The translations under genes were made by a program, and so were the position numbers. The notes under the pieces are model-generated. The model did not search any database. It saw only the letters and a list, made by a program, of their open reading frames with translations, and was not told the DNA's origin. Shown in pieces: positions 50,001 to 60,000 of a DNA stretch of 64,000 bases. Position 1 is the first letter of the stretch. Each line of letters begins with the position of its first letter. The stretch is from Sinohyriopsis cumingii (taxonomy: Eukaryota; Mollusca; Bivalvia; Unionida; Unionidae): NCBI GenBank assembly GCA_028554795.2, contig CM068835.1, positions 54,772,219-54,836,218 of the forward strand. Reading direction: 5' to 3'.

Positions 50001-52052
50001 TACATTAATTATATATACTGTATATTGTAATTAATTATAAATATATTATGTACATGGCAACCGTGCGAATAGTCTTCCAGGAATAGCAGAGAACTCGCCC
50101 CATGGAGAACTCACCTTGGGAGAACTCATCCCATGTTGGTCGGAGAATTCGCCCCACTTAATCTAGAGAAGTCGCCCCAAGTATAATATATATTATTTCC
50201 GAGATGTCGCCACATGGTTGTTAAGGCTTTATTTATTGTTGTTTTTCTTCAACTTAATAACTTATTAAATCTATAAAATGTGAAATTTTTTCAAGTTTTC
50301 CATTTGATCAACTCCGCTTCTGTACATAACGAAAAATAATTGATTTTTGTAAAGTGCTTTTACGCTGGTTTTATTTGATAAATTTAGGAGACTATAACAT
50401 TTATTAATTATACGACGTAGATTAGATAATGAAGGATTGGACTGTATTGTGAAAGGAATTACATATCTCTCTATTTTACATTCTGCTGTGTTTAAAGCCT
50501 GATGTTGAGTAATAATATGGGCTTTGTTCAGCGCAGAATGAACTATATGTGTAGGATAATTTCTATTTTGTAAATATGTTTGTAATTTATTCAACGAATT
50601 TTGTAATTGACAATCATTTGAAATAATGCATCGGTATATTTTCGACTGGCTATATGGTATACCGTTTTTACATGACATAGGATGACATGAATAATATTCC
50701 ACATATTTGTGGATATTAGTTTCCTTGATATGAATATTTGTTGAGATAGTGCAATCAATATTTTATATCACCTTTACATCTAAAAATTAAACATGCGTAC
50801 TAAATGCAGTATAAGTAAATTTAATTGTCGGATGAAAATGATTTAGGCGATCAATAAACTTTTTCAGTTCTTCGGCCGACTGCTTCTAGATATAAATATG
50901 TCATCGAAAATTCTGAACCAAGAGATGATTAAACTTTTCGTTTTGAAGAAAACAACTTTCAAATTTACCCATGAAAGGAAAGAGTATGAAGGAGCCATAT
51001 TAATATCCATTATTTGTATGTAATTCATATTATTAAATTGAAAATAAGTATTTTCCATGATAAGTTTATTATTATATGAATATCTTCACAAGAAAGTGTG
51101 CTATTGCTGGGATTGTTATCAAGAAAATATTTACATGCTTCAATACCAACTGCATGCTGAAAGTTGGTATATAGTGATGTTACATCTAATTATACCAAGG
51201 TTGAAATTAACAGATAGCTGTGGAATAGACTTCAACTTTGTAATGAAAGTTGTTGTATCTTTAATGTATGATTTAATTACGAGTTTTGGGTAATATGTAG
51301 AATTGAGGTGTACGCATATTAAGAGGGAAAGTATCAAATTCCTCATATACAGAATTTTTTTTTTTTAGCCATCTCATTAATACATGTTGAAATTGTCTAT
51401 TTAATTTCTATTGACGGATCTTCAACAATATGTTTGTAGTAGTATTCATCATTTAATTGACATTCAACTTCTTTAACATAATCTTCTTGATTCTTAATAA
51501 TAATAGTGTCTGACTTATACTCCTTTTTAATCACTGTACTGTCGTCATTCATTAGATCATATAAAGACTTCATTTCGTCTTAAGCATATTACTATGTCAT
51601 TGCTTTTTATGATTACCAGTTAATATCTCTTTTGTGAACGCGTATAAATAAACATGTAAATATGAATCACGTAAAAGATGTTTTAATTCTGTTATCAAAA
51701 GGTTATCCGAGTTTTGGGGCGACTCCTCCAACCACTCTGGGGCGACTTCTCCAGATGCGTTGGGGCGAGTTCTCCATGGGGCGAGTTCTCTGCATACCGT
51801 CGTCTAGTCATCCAGATAAAGTACATGGTGGCCGTGTAAATTGTATCTTCCAATTTTTTGTTTTATAGGTGAACTGCGGCAGTGGGAGTTTAACTTGTAC
51901 TTTAGACTTAAATTCTATGCCTTGTCAATTCAAGACTCAAAATATGAAGTTACTTTTTGCACAGGAGGTAAATTACTAGAGCTGACATCTTCATCATCAG
52001 ATTCGGGTGCCTCGCCCTGTACAACGGTAGGAACTCTCCTTGTTTCATCCAT
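32013..52052 (-). CDS. BLOC1S3: BLOC-1 subunit 3, complete, 6 coding exons
   Basis: Subunit of the BLOC-1 complex, which sorts cargo to lysosome-related organelles on endosomes. Exons in order of transcription: 52052-51954, 45802-45712, 41116-41014, 38149-38130 (20 nt), 35051-34930, 32165-32013. Phases join throughout to 195 codons plus TGA; the human protein is 202 aa. The start ATG has an in-frame TAG four codons upstream. The acidic, probably disordered N-terminal half holds two related motifs, VVQGEAPESDDED (exon 1) and VVSGEASESEDED (exon 2), followed by SLPPLTV. Human BLOC1S3 has the same two-copy arrangement followed by DLPPL. Residues from about 98 form the helical region (LLHKKLRERN...), ending in CTILPEI, which aligns with CRLLPDI of human. 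The tail LPPVAMGALAMDTIHTP is specific to this copy. Introns reach 6 kb and carry SINEs, a LINE remnant, a TIR element and the Penelope-like unit. The 3' UTR end was not determined; TTTATT at 31209-31214 (AATAAA on minus) is a candidate signal. Confidence 0.9.
32758..33011 (+). mobile_element. SINE-A copy 7, full length
   Basis: Complete copy with the head GGGGCCCCGAGAGGCCGAG, a B box GGTTCGAGTCC, and a (CAA)n tail. The perfect 11-bp duplication ACTAAACATTA lies at 32747-32757 and 33012-33022. It is in BLOC1S3 intron 5, antisense to the gene. Confidence 0.93.
36313..36636 (-). mobile_element. SINE-B copy, full length, diverged
   Basis: Longest copy of the family. The conserved core is at 36455-36515 and a degenerate tRNA-like head lies at the right end (complement of TTTGAACCCATGACCTGTC and CCAAAGTGGTC). 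It is in BLOC1S3 intron 4. Confidence 0.78.
37456..37978. repeat. Tandem repeat, about 151-bp unit, 3.4 copies
   Basis: Units start GTACTCCTAATCACAGA(C/T)A and include ACCAATTGCTATAAT and GAGGGA(G/C)AGCTGTATC. They differ by few substitutions, so the amplification is recent. It is in BLOC1S3 intron 4, about 150 bp from the 20-nt exon 4. Confidence 0.92.
38292..38434. repeat. Poly-C (12) and short (TG)n
   Basis: A run of twelve C at 38292-38303 and (TG)n at 38411-38434 in BLOC1S3 intron 3. Confidence 0.85.
38918..39566. repeat. 36-bp minisatellite, about 11 copies, split by a SINE
   Basis: Unit CAAGGCACATCTGGACCACT plus AGTCTAATATGTGTAC, at 38918-39272 and resuming at 39526-39566 after SINE-A copy 8. 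TGTGTACC and TATGTACC variants alternate, giving a 72-bp higher-order unit. Since 36 is divisible by 3, both strands read open, which makes false ORFs. It is in BLOC1S3 intron 3. Confidence 0.93.
39273..39525 (-). mobile_element. SINE-A copy 8, inserted into the 36-bp minisatellite
   Basis: Full-length copy with an 11-bp duplication CTAATATATGT at 39262-39272 and 39526-39536, which is itself part of the minisatellite unit. The array resumes after it for about one unit. Confidence 0.94.
39566..40130 (+). pseudogene. Non-LTR retrotransposon RT fragment, internally deleted
   Basis: Reads FHDDIKGTMAQ, FDIHSGVKQSCVLAPMLFGI and GIYLHTQSDGRLFNMA, typical of LINE RT. It then runs IRDILFA and jumps to GKASTTLSRLSQRV, ISVYHACVLST, LYASENWTLYTSQEKRL and AFHMRCLECVLGIT. 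The catalytic DD that should follow LFA is deleted, together with the segment after it. Stops and a frameshift are present. It is in BLOC1S3 intron 3, beside the minisatellite. Confidence 0.82.
40479..40725 (-). mobile_element. SINE-B copy with clear tRNA-like head
   Basis: Read on the minus strand, it starts ACCACTCTGGTGGGCTAGTA and carries a B box GTGGGTTCAAACCC. The family core CTAACCTCTTAATGCTGAAC (plus strand) follows. It is in BLOC1S3 intron 3. Confidence 0.8.
43373..43505 (+). repeat. Dispersed repeat E, copy 2
   Basis: Same order of words as the copy at 11077, immediately left of the fused SINE pair. It is in BLOC1S3 intron 2. Confidence 0.6.
43511..43709. mobile_element. Head-to-head fused pair of SINE-A 3' ends (fold-back)
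   Basis: Positions 43511-43595 are a minus-oriented SINE-A 3' end, with (GTT)n first. From 43595 the sequence switches directly to a plus-oriented 3' end that runs to (AAC)n at 43709. The two halves share the body and would pair as a hairpin. No sequence separates them. Confidence 0.82.
44010..45579 (+). mobile_element. TIR element D, copy 2 (1.57 kb)
   Basis: Begins CACCACTCCCTCGATAACTT and ends, as complement, GACCTCTCCCTCGATAACTC, with TA on both sides (44008-44009, 45580-45581). The internal fold-back is at 45138-45211. The right end is 132 bp from BLOC1S3 exon 2. It has the same structure as copy 1 with scattered substitutions and indels. Confidence 0.83.
46545..46916 (+). mobile_element. 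Pogo-like element, 3' part, without the nested insertions
   Basis: Parallels 6350-8241 of the first copy: GTGGGAAAATGGAG, the transposase remnant YQDLNVFELFFNVHDNN (approximate reading), TGTAGCTTTCTTACT, then GGAAAGGCCACCTGTCTTAT and the end TAAGAGGGGGACCACAG followed by TA. It lacks both the SINE and element D. The left terminus is missing. Confidence 0.72.
47335..47725. repeat. Degenerate tandem repeat, about 165-bp unit, 2.3 copies
   Basis: Recurring words GTGTAATGTTTCTTG / GTTGTAAGGTTTCTTG, TGAAAAGTGAATAT and GTTATTCTAG. It is in BLOC1S3 intron 1. Confidence 0.65.
47726..50085. other. BLOC1S3 intron 1, central part
   Basis: Mostly unremarkable AT-rich sequence. A short duplicated word (GCAACTGCAATGTTTTTCGG / GCAACTGCAATTTTTTTTGG) lies near 47810-47860. 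No coding signal I can support. Confidence 0.5.
50086..51793 (-). mobile_element. 1.7-kb unit with perfect 27-bp TIRs enclosing a Penelope-like RT remnant
   Basis: Terminal inverted repeats at 50086-50112 and 51767-51793 are identical over 27 bp (outer words GCAGAGAACTCGCCCC). Inside each end, shorter degenerate repeats of GAGAA(C/G)TCGCCCCA continue for about 80 bp. No long target duplication is visible. The interior on the minus strand is a frame-broken reverse transcriptase. It lies in BLOC1S3 intron 1, 160 bp from exon 1. Confidence 0.75.
50271..51590 (-). pseudogene. Penelope-like reverse transcriptase, frame-broken
   Basis: Successive minus-strand pieces follow the order of Penelope-like RT: DTIIIKNQEDYVKEVECQLN (about 51520-51450), SYIKDTTTFITKLKS (about 51285-51230), then MAPSYSF and WFRIFDDIFI (about 51000-50900) with both catalytic Asp of the DD box kept. 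After these come SCHPMSC, GIPYSQSKIYR and NRNYPTHIV, and a C-terminal NLSNK...VMYRSG block (50702-50271). Stops and shifts separate the pieces. No GIY-YIG endonuclease follows, and the N-terminal part is short. The family assignment rests on recognised motifs, not a search. Confidence 0.7.
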
Positions 52053-52205
52053 ATTCTCTTCCTAACTTTCCACCTACGTCTCCAAATTGTTATACAAGAG
52101 TTTTGTCCCATGTACGTGGTGACTGCTTTTCACAAATACGTAGATGCAGAGTAAGAGGATCCGGCAGACGTCGTCATTGATGAACTCACGGTACTAATAA
52201 TAAAA

Positions 52206-52207
<2 letters not shown>

Positions 52208-52262
<55 letters not shown>
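52208..52262. repeat. (TG)n(TA)n microsatellite upstream of BLOC1S3
   Basis: About 21 TG units followed by TATATATATATAT, about 155 bp upstream of the BLOC1S3 start codon. Confidence 0.93.
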
Positions 52263-52263
<1 letters not shown>

Positions 52264-53254
52264 CTGGTTAGGATTGGTTGAGAATGAAAGTAGGATTGAA
52301 GTTTTTATAAATGTTTTTAGAGCTTCTTCCTGCTATAACTGACGAAATAGAGACATTGTTGTAATGATGGAATTCATAGTTTCGATTTGACATAATCCCT
52401 GGTACTCAACCAGTCAAACACCTACCTATCTGACTCAGATGAGTAGGTGATGACTCAGTTTTTATCCGTTAGCACCTTTGTGTTTTATAGTGAAGAAAAT
52501 CCTTTTAGTCTGCTTTTTTTTTGTTTTAAAACTAAATATTTATAACCAATAACATGTTGAAATGTAGTCCCAAGATTTTCCAAAATTCATTTTGAGAAAT
52601 TCTGTGATAATGAAATTAGACACTTGTAAGACAATATGAGGAATAATACCTGAGAAAACCATATATTTTCATGAACCAGAGCCGGGCATGAATTCTGTTG
52701 TAGCCATATGTAAAAATGATAAAATTCAGTCCTTTAACAAACTTGAGTTTGTTACACTCATTACTTAAATTAACACCTTACTCTTTGGTGGAGAATTGAA
52801 AACACTTGTTTCAAACTCATGTAGATCCAGAAATGGTTTGGCTCATATGTTTTTTTTTTTTTCTACACAGAAGATGTCATCCAGGAAGCATCTATACTGG
52901 TAAATATAGGTTTGATCATGAGTACTCCGAAATTTGAAGTTATTGAACTTTTAACGTCACTGTGTTTCTACATGTTTACTATTGGAACTGAAATAGTACT
53001 GTAATTCCTGAAGAGAATGATGCCTTGCCAGAACCTGTCATCACCTATTCTGATTTCCTGATTGAAATTCTCTCTGTGTTGGACCCTGTTAGTTTTGTGC
53101 ATTTTTATATCCTTGCTATTTTCATGTGTAAAATTGTTAGATTATTACAAAGGAATGGGAGGGTGTATGAATAAATTTAGTCATGTATAATACAATGATT
53201 TATCCCAAAATTATTTTAAAGCAAATAAACTCTGAGTCATGACAATCCCTCAGA

Positions 53255-53374
53255 TAAATACATAAATAAATAAATAAATAAATCAATCAATAAATCAATA
53301 AATAAATCAATATATACAGTTAGAAGAACAAGAAGAAGAAGACAAGCTACTACTATTACAACTACTACTACTAC

Positions 53375-53418
<44 letters not shown>

Positions 53419-53437
53419 TAATAATAATAATAATAAT
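53255..53437. repeat. (AATA)n / (ACT)n / (ATA)n microsatellite cluster
   Basis: AAATAAATAAATAAAT with AATC variants, then ACTACTACTACT and about 25 ATA units, in the BLOC1S3-SNIP1 intergenic region. Confidence 0.93.
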
Positions 53438-53724
53438 ATAAAATGTTTTACTATTTCACATCAAAGGAGAAAACCTATTCAAGCTCAATTATTCTGAAAA
53501 TAATGAGAAAATATCAACAATTAACTAATGAAGGTCATTCCTAATTGTCTTTAGTGGCTCTTGGCAGAACATTTTCCTATAATTAAAACAAATTCACAGC
53601 TTGCAGGTACACTGTACCAACATTAGCTCTTCACACCTATTTCAGCACTGATTCACATTTTCTCTCTCACAAATCAGAAAAATGAATGATATTTTAAATA
53701 TATGATTTGTAATAAATGGTCTCA

Positions 53725-53949
53725 TCATTTTTGAATATGAATCACTGCAATTTGAATAAAAGCAGATCTCCAATGTCCTACCGTCTTTACGTACAACAGA
53801 TGAGATCTTAATTTAAACAGATTGCGAATCACTGTTCTGTGCAAATGGCAACAGTGAACAATATCCCGGAACAAAGTTTCAAAATTGTTCGGGAGTAATT
53901 TATATTTAAAAAGAAAACCAATCGGAGTGTCCTCGGGTATTTTCGCCAT
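53725..53949 (-). CDS. Unrecognised 74-codon ORF, divergent from SNIP1
   Basis: Starts MAKIPEDTPIGFLFKYKLLP, 111 bp upstream of the SNIP1 start and on the opposite strand, so it could share a bidirectional promoter. Two possible donor sites (TAC|GTAAAG and ACG|GTAGGA) lie inside it, so it may be the first coding exon of a spliced gene, or a 5' exon or upstream ORF of BLOC1S3 transcripts. I recognise no family. It could equally be a chance reading frame; only its position and balanced composition favour it. Confidence 0.2.
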   Translation of the reverse strand: MAKIPEDTPIGFLFKYKLLPNNFETLFRDIVHCCHLHRTVIRNLFKLRSHLLYVKTVGHWRSAFIQIAVIHIQK

Positions 53950-54059
53950 TGATCGGTCAAATATAAGATGCGAGATGCTCCAATTGACTTAGCACAAGTT
54001 TATTCTTAATATGCCTTACGTATGTACGTTCCTGACTTTTTCGCACAGAATACTTTAGG

Positions 54060-57000
54060 ATGGTAAAGCCAAAGCACAAACATCGTACTAGTAGTAGCGA
54101 TAGTGACGAGGATGTTAAAAGAAAGAAACATAAACCACACAGACGATCGGAAAGTCCTGAACATTCGGTTTGTTTATGAGCAATTCTTACTTATAACCTA
54201 TTTTCGAATTGTTTGTCCGTTTCACAGGATATTGGTTTTTAGTCAGCGTGCCGAAACATTAAAAGTCTTAAATAATAATCTCCATAAAAATCCAATATCT
54301 TTAATAACAAATATATACCAGGAACGCAAGCGACGAATGTACATAGTTATATCTTGCTTCAGGTAAGATACATATTTTGTTCCCCAAAGGAAATATCACC
54401 AGTATTGATTAGTCCTACCACAGGGGCTCGTTACAAAGAAAATCAAGGGATGGGGGATCTAACCTGTAATAATATAACACAAGGAAAGACACCGGTCCGC
54501 ACCCTTCGGTAGTTCCAAAACTGCTAGTTTATCATAATTGCGTCTGCTAATTTCCAACTTAGGCCAGTCGTAATCAAGAATAGTTCAATTTTCTAAACAG
54601 CTCGACACGCTTCGTTCAGTTTGTGATATAATGGAGAAAATGCAACAATTGTTTGCCGATCTTGACGTCTGGACAACAGCCCGACTAGAAGTGCAGTTTT
54701 GCATTAGGACAGTCTTGAATTTCACCATTGACTGAAAGGTAAGATCCGAACAAACTCAAGTGTGTATAAAATATTGAACACAATTTTACATTTAGATAAT
54801 TAGCAGTATCTACAATGCTAATCTTATTTTACGATGGCACAATAAAATTGTCCATTTCTTTCTTTATTATCATCTGCTTGTATTTAGCGCTCAACTGCGC
54901 ACTCGAGTTTGTTCGGATCTTTCCTTTCGGTCAGTGGTGGAATCCAAGACTGTCCGATGCAGGAGGTCATGTGTTTGATCCCCAGCTGAGTCATAACAAA
55001 GACTTACAAAAATGGTACCCACAGCTGCCTTGCTTGGCGCTCAGCATTAAGAGGTTAGTGTTAGGACTGGTCGTCCTGATGTCAGGATAATGTCACAGGG
55101 TGGGACATCATGCTACTTGTCTGCGGCATGATACCCCTGTGCTTGACATCACTATAAACCGTCACACTACAGACATCGTAGCGATATGACTGAAAAATTG
55201 TTAAAGCTACGTTTAAAAAAGAATCCAAACCAAATCATTATTGGTTGCCAGTTGTGTGAGATATTCCTGAAAATTTGACTTTCGTTATGATGTTAGTCAA
55301 CATCAAAACATACTACACAGCACTGTTAGTTAGGCATTAAGACCCAGACAACCAAAACATTAATATCAGCATCGAGGTCTTACATGTAAAACTACAGTTT
55401 AAGATGTATCACATTATATTTTTGTTTTGGTGTTAGGTGTCTTACTGACTAAATAATGTCCTTGTTTAGCATGTTCCCAAGTTGACTGACAGGAGACTGA
55501 GGGGTAACATTTTGAAGAATATCTTACACACTTGGTAGCCCATATCGACACTCCCACAAATTTAAATCTAATTGATTATACCTTAATTTACTATCTCTAT
55601 CCTGATGGAATAAAAGCTGACCGTAGCAAATGGATGCACTTTCATGTTCCATTCAGCTGGTTGGAATGCAATATGTGATGTGTCTTACTTTGTAAGAATA
55701 CAGCTTTTATAAGAACTGGCGCCTAGTCCAGCTGCGATGTCATAGCTGGAACAAAGTTGAATCAACCATATGATCCTATACTTTAAAATGGAGCAAATAA
55801 AACAGTTGTCAAAAAAAATAGATGACTGTAGTTAAAATCTACTACCTAAGCAGAGCAATTTTGTTCAGGAAGTTTAGCTACTGATAAGTTATTAAATCCA
55901 TATCAGGTAAATTATATTGGTATGTTTACGCTAATTGTACTTTGTCCACCATGACAGATAACACAATATTCTTGTGCCAGTTCATCTTCCAAATAAGGCT
56001 TGTCATGCCAAATATGAATACATGTATTATTTGATACATTATTCAATTCATACCATGTATACTTTGATCTGTTAATGTTCCAGATAAGGCAGCAATGTAT
56101 TTATAAGACACTTGAAAACAAATGAGGCTGAAAACGGAAGTAGTTGTCAATTTAATTAATATGGTGGACACTCTTAAAGATAATATAGAAAGTAAACAAT
56201 ATTTTACATATATTTCTACAATGATAGGCAGCAATTTGGACTTTATAATTTCTTTATGCATATGGAAGAAAAGTGTTCAAAATTTTTGATAGACTGAAAA
56301 GTGTCAGTTGTGAATCGCAGTTGGTTGCTCCGTTAATACACATAGGCTGATGTTAGTATTCTGTCCAAGAAGTAGGAGTACTGATATTAGTGTAAGCTGT
56401 CCCCCTGATATTTATGTTTAGGTTGATGTCTTGCTGCCTAAATAACGGCATTGTGTAGTGTGTTCCCCAGTTGACTGATAGGGAAATGAGACATCAGTTT
56501 CAGGAATATTTGTCTCATAACTTGGCAGCCCATATCAATGCTTTTCCAGAAATTTTGGTCATATTGCTCTAGTTGGACTTTACTTGCACTGATGTCTTTT
56601 TCCTAATGGAGTCAAATTATGACACAAGCAGGCACAACAGTTTTCAATTTCTGTTGAGCTACATTTCAGTTGGTTGGAATGTGATGAAAGCCAGGAATGC
56701 CGAAATTGGTTTAGGATGATAAATATCTTGAACAAAATGAAGCTATCTAAACACTTTCTTCCGTATTAGTATATTTGCTATTCTTTTGTTTTCTGATTTC
56801 GGCACTCCCGGCTTCCATCACATTCCAAGCAGCTGAATGGATTGATTTAACTGTAAATGTTTATGGACCTTGATATGTTTGAATCACATGAATTAAAATC
56901 ATCTTTTGAAGGCTGGTGATTCTTTAGCAATGATGTTGTTGCCTTAGCGATGTTGAGGCTATGATCTGATCCTATATCTTACAATAGAGCAAATAAAACT

Positions 57001-60000
57001 ATGGCCTAAGACAAAAGGATGACAGTACAGTAAAACCTGTTATGAGAGACTGCCCCTTCTGCCAACAAAAATGGTCTCTTCTGACAGGTGGTCTTTTATA
57101 ACAGGTTTTCCAAAAAGACCAGTTTCCAAGGTCCAGTTTCATAATAATTTTAAAAAAAATAACCACAATCACTGTACATTAAAACTTTTGATTTGAGTGA
57201 CCGCTGCTATGAGCGATGACCTGTCATTTCTGACTACAATCATAATGCATGGATTGATTTTATTATATAAACACTCTGTTGTGAGTAACCACCTGCTGAA
57301 GCAACTGGCGACCGCAATGTTTTGGCAAAATATGCATTTTGACTGCTATGAACAACCGCATCACAAAAATGAGGATATAATACACCAACTTTTATTTAGT
57401 CCCAGTAACAATGACAGCTCATACCATTCCCCCAAAAATAGGCTGGCTACCGATATCTAAAAATGTTTATGTCTGCTTCTGGGGTTATATAGTTTTTGTT
57501 GTAAACCAGACTTAAGTACATGTAGTTCATTCCTTAGTCTGGTTCCCTGCTTCATGTGCTCCTTGTGTTGTTATTTGCTATTTATATAGGGCAGAGCAAC
57601 ACCGGGAACATAAGAAGCAGGGAAGCAGACTAATTATTCCCACACTTAGCCTGCTTCCCGGCCTTATCATAGATCATACATATGAGTGATTACATGCCGA
57701 CATCGTGGTGGTCAAGAAGTAAGCTTTTTATTGTCCTTTGAAAAAACTGGGGGGTGAAGATTCCTGAAAATCATATCTTTTTAAACATGTCCATGTCCTG
57801 GGGGTGTTGGGGGTTGTGTCCAAATTGTGTTTTTTGTATGACACAGCATGTTATGGCTGGCATGTCAGGCTGGCCTTTTTCAAGAATTCCCCAAGTCCTT
57901 CTCTGAAACACTGCCAAGGGTTCATCCTCACTATGTCCCTTATCATCATTAAGATTGAGATTTCTTTCTTGTTTTCATTTTCCATTTGATAAATGACCGC
58001 ATTGATGTTTGACCAGTCAGACAACTCTCCATCTTGTGAATGCATGTTAGACAAAATATTGTAATATTACAGTATTCTAGTCATTACATGGTAAGTACAA
58101 GTATATCATTAAATGCATCAGAAGTGCACTAATTTGTGCATTTTACTTGTTTTTTTTCTTCAAATTTATTTTAATTTCAAAGAAATCAGCTAAACACAAT
58201 ACAAACAAAAACAATTAGAGTGTATTAATAATGATATAGACGAGCCATTGTAAAATTTAAATGAATGGTATGCTTTATTGCTTGTATATCCGCTAACCAA
58301 AATTCGATAAGTCGGCCATTTAGTTTGTAAAACCAGTGAAATAGAAAATGGAGTTTGTAACTGATTAATGAATTTGCTGAAAGCAAAATATATTTACGAC
58401 CAATTAGTGCACTGCGGTCAAGTCAGTTTCTCACCTGACCACTACAGATCTTTATAAGAGATAGGCTTATTTATTAAATGCATCAATTTGCAGAGTAGAA
58501 ACTTGATGCATGCAAACAATACACATACTGTATCAAATTTATGCATGTAGTTTTCACACTTTATGCATATATGATATTGATTGTAATATTTTTTATATAT
58601 TTTGGTTTAATTTTTTTCTACAGTAAGATGTAATTACCTGTATTTTGACATGTTTTATAATAAATTGGGAAAATTGACAAAAACGTGTGAATAACACCAT
58701 GATCCACCAAGGAGTTGATAGACACTTACAAACTTGGATTCGTTAAACTTGGCTTAATTGACTGGCTTAGGTTAAGGTGTTACATTTTTAGCTCATGACC
58801 ATGCAGAGTTTTTGGCAGGTTCTCTGCATATGTAAAATATAAAAACTCATGGGTGCATCTCAGTGAACACTACACCCTCTTTTAAGTGGTAAATAAATAT
58901 CAGATATATTTTATATTTCACTGACTTGGGTTTTTTGCTTTTCATGTTGATTTCTTAGGATTGTTTATGCTGTTGTCATGCAATTGATGATGCTATGCAT
59001 TTCTGTTACTACCACACTCTTATGGATTATTGTGATCTGTTTTTCATTTTTCATCCTTTATTAGTTAACTCAAGACTATGTTTTTGTCAGGTTATATGCT
59101 CACTCTCCTATCTAGAATCATAAAATTAGGTGAGTGGGTACATCTTATATAGTTCTCAAACCTTTTTGCTAAAAGAAGTCTGTGTAACCCATATTTTATG
59201 TTCTTTGAATTTTATATGAACATCTCATTTCTTGGGACAGGGATGAAATGCTAATGTGGCAGATCCAATCAGTGCTGACTTCACTTTTATTTCAGCCAAT
59301 TAAACTCTGTCTTTCAGAAATATGTTGAAGGTCCAAATGTGTATTTACACTAACCATGGTCAGTGTGAGTTGATTGCCAGGTACTGTATCTGGTAGTTCT
59401 GCCTAATTGGGTTATCATATGTTGACAGATGTAGCACCTCGGCACACAAGGAAAACATAAGCCTATGACGAATATTTTTGTGTGGATTAAAACTGCTAGA
59501 ATTTGGGAGCTGTAAGCCCTCTAGATCAGCAAGTTCTCTGGTCCTTTTAGTTTAGCCTGCTATGACAGAAGTTCAACTTGGCGATGGCGATCATTTTCTT
59601 TGAGCTTGTTCATGTACATGCAGTCATTGTAGATGTACATGAAACGGTGTAGAGTTTGTGCAGTTGTTCATTGGAATTAAGAAAGTGTTTATGCATTTAT
59701 TATCCACCTTGGGATATTGGGTTTACAGGTTGAAGTCCAGTCCGTTGGACATCATTCTTGTATAAAAAAAAGAATTTGCTTTATTCCTTGAAAATGTGGA
59801 TTCTTTTTTGTGATCATCTTATTATAAAGTTTACTTTCAGGACGCCAGAGAGTATATAAAGCAAGAGCATAGTGGTTCAAGAAGTTCTAGTCCAGAGCCT
59901 GTGAAAAAGATGAAACAAGACCCAGACAGAGCAAAAGACATTAAATCAAGGCATTATGATAGAGATAGAAGGTACAGAGAAGATAGGGATCGGGATAAAG

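Larger units (their letters stand above)
52053..54059. promoter_or_regulatory. Shared upstream region of BLOC1S3 and SNIP1
   Basis: Two kilobases between divergent start codons, so both promoters should lie here; this is inferred from orientation only. GACGTCGTCATTGATGAACT at about 52168-52187 contains a CRE-like GACGTC 115 bp upstream of the BLOC1S3 ATG. Two microsatellite tracts occupy part of the interval. No TATA box is convincingly placed. Confidence 0.35.

Noticed and set aside
50271-50702. 143-codon minus frame as a host gene
   Set aside because: Its motifs (GIPYSQSKIYR, VMYRSG) are those of the C-terminal part of Penelope-like RT, and it sits inside a TIR-bounded unit.
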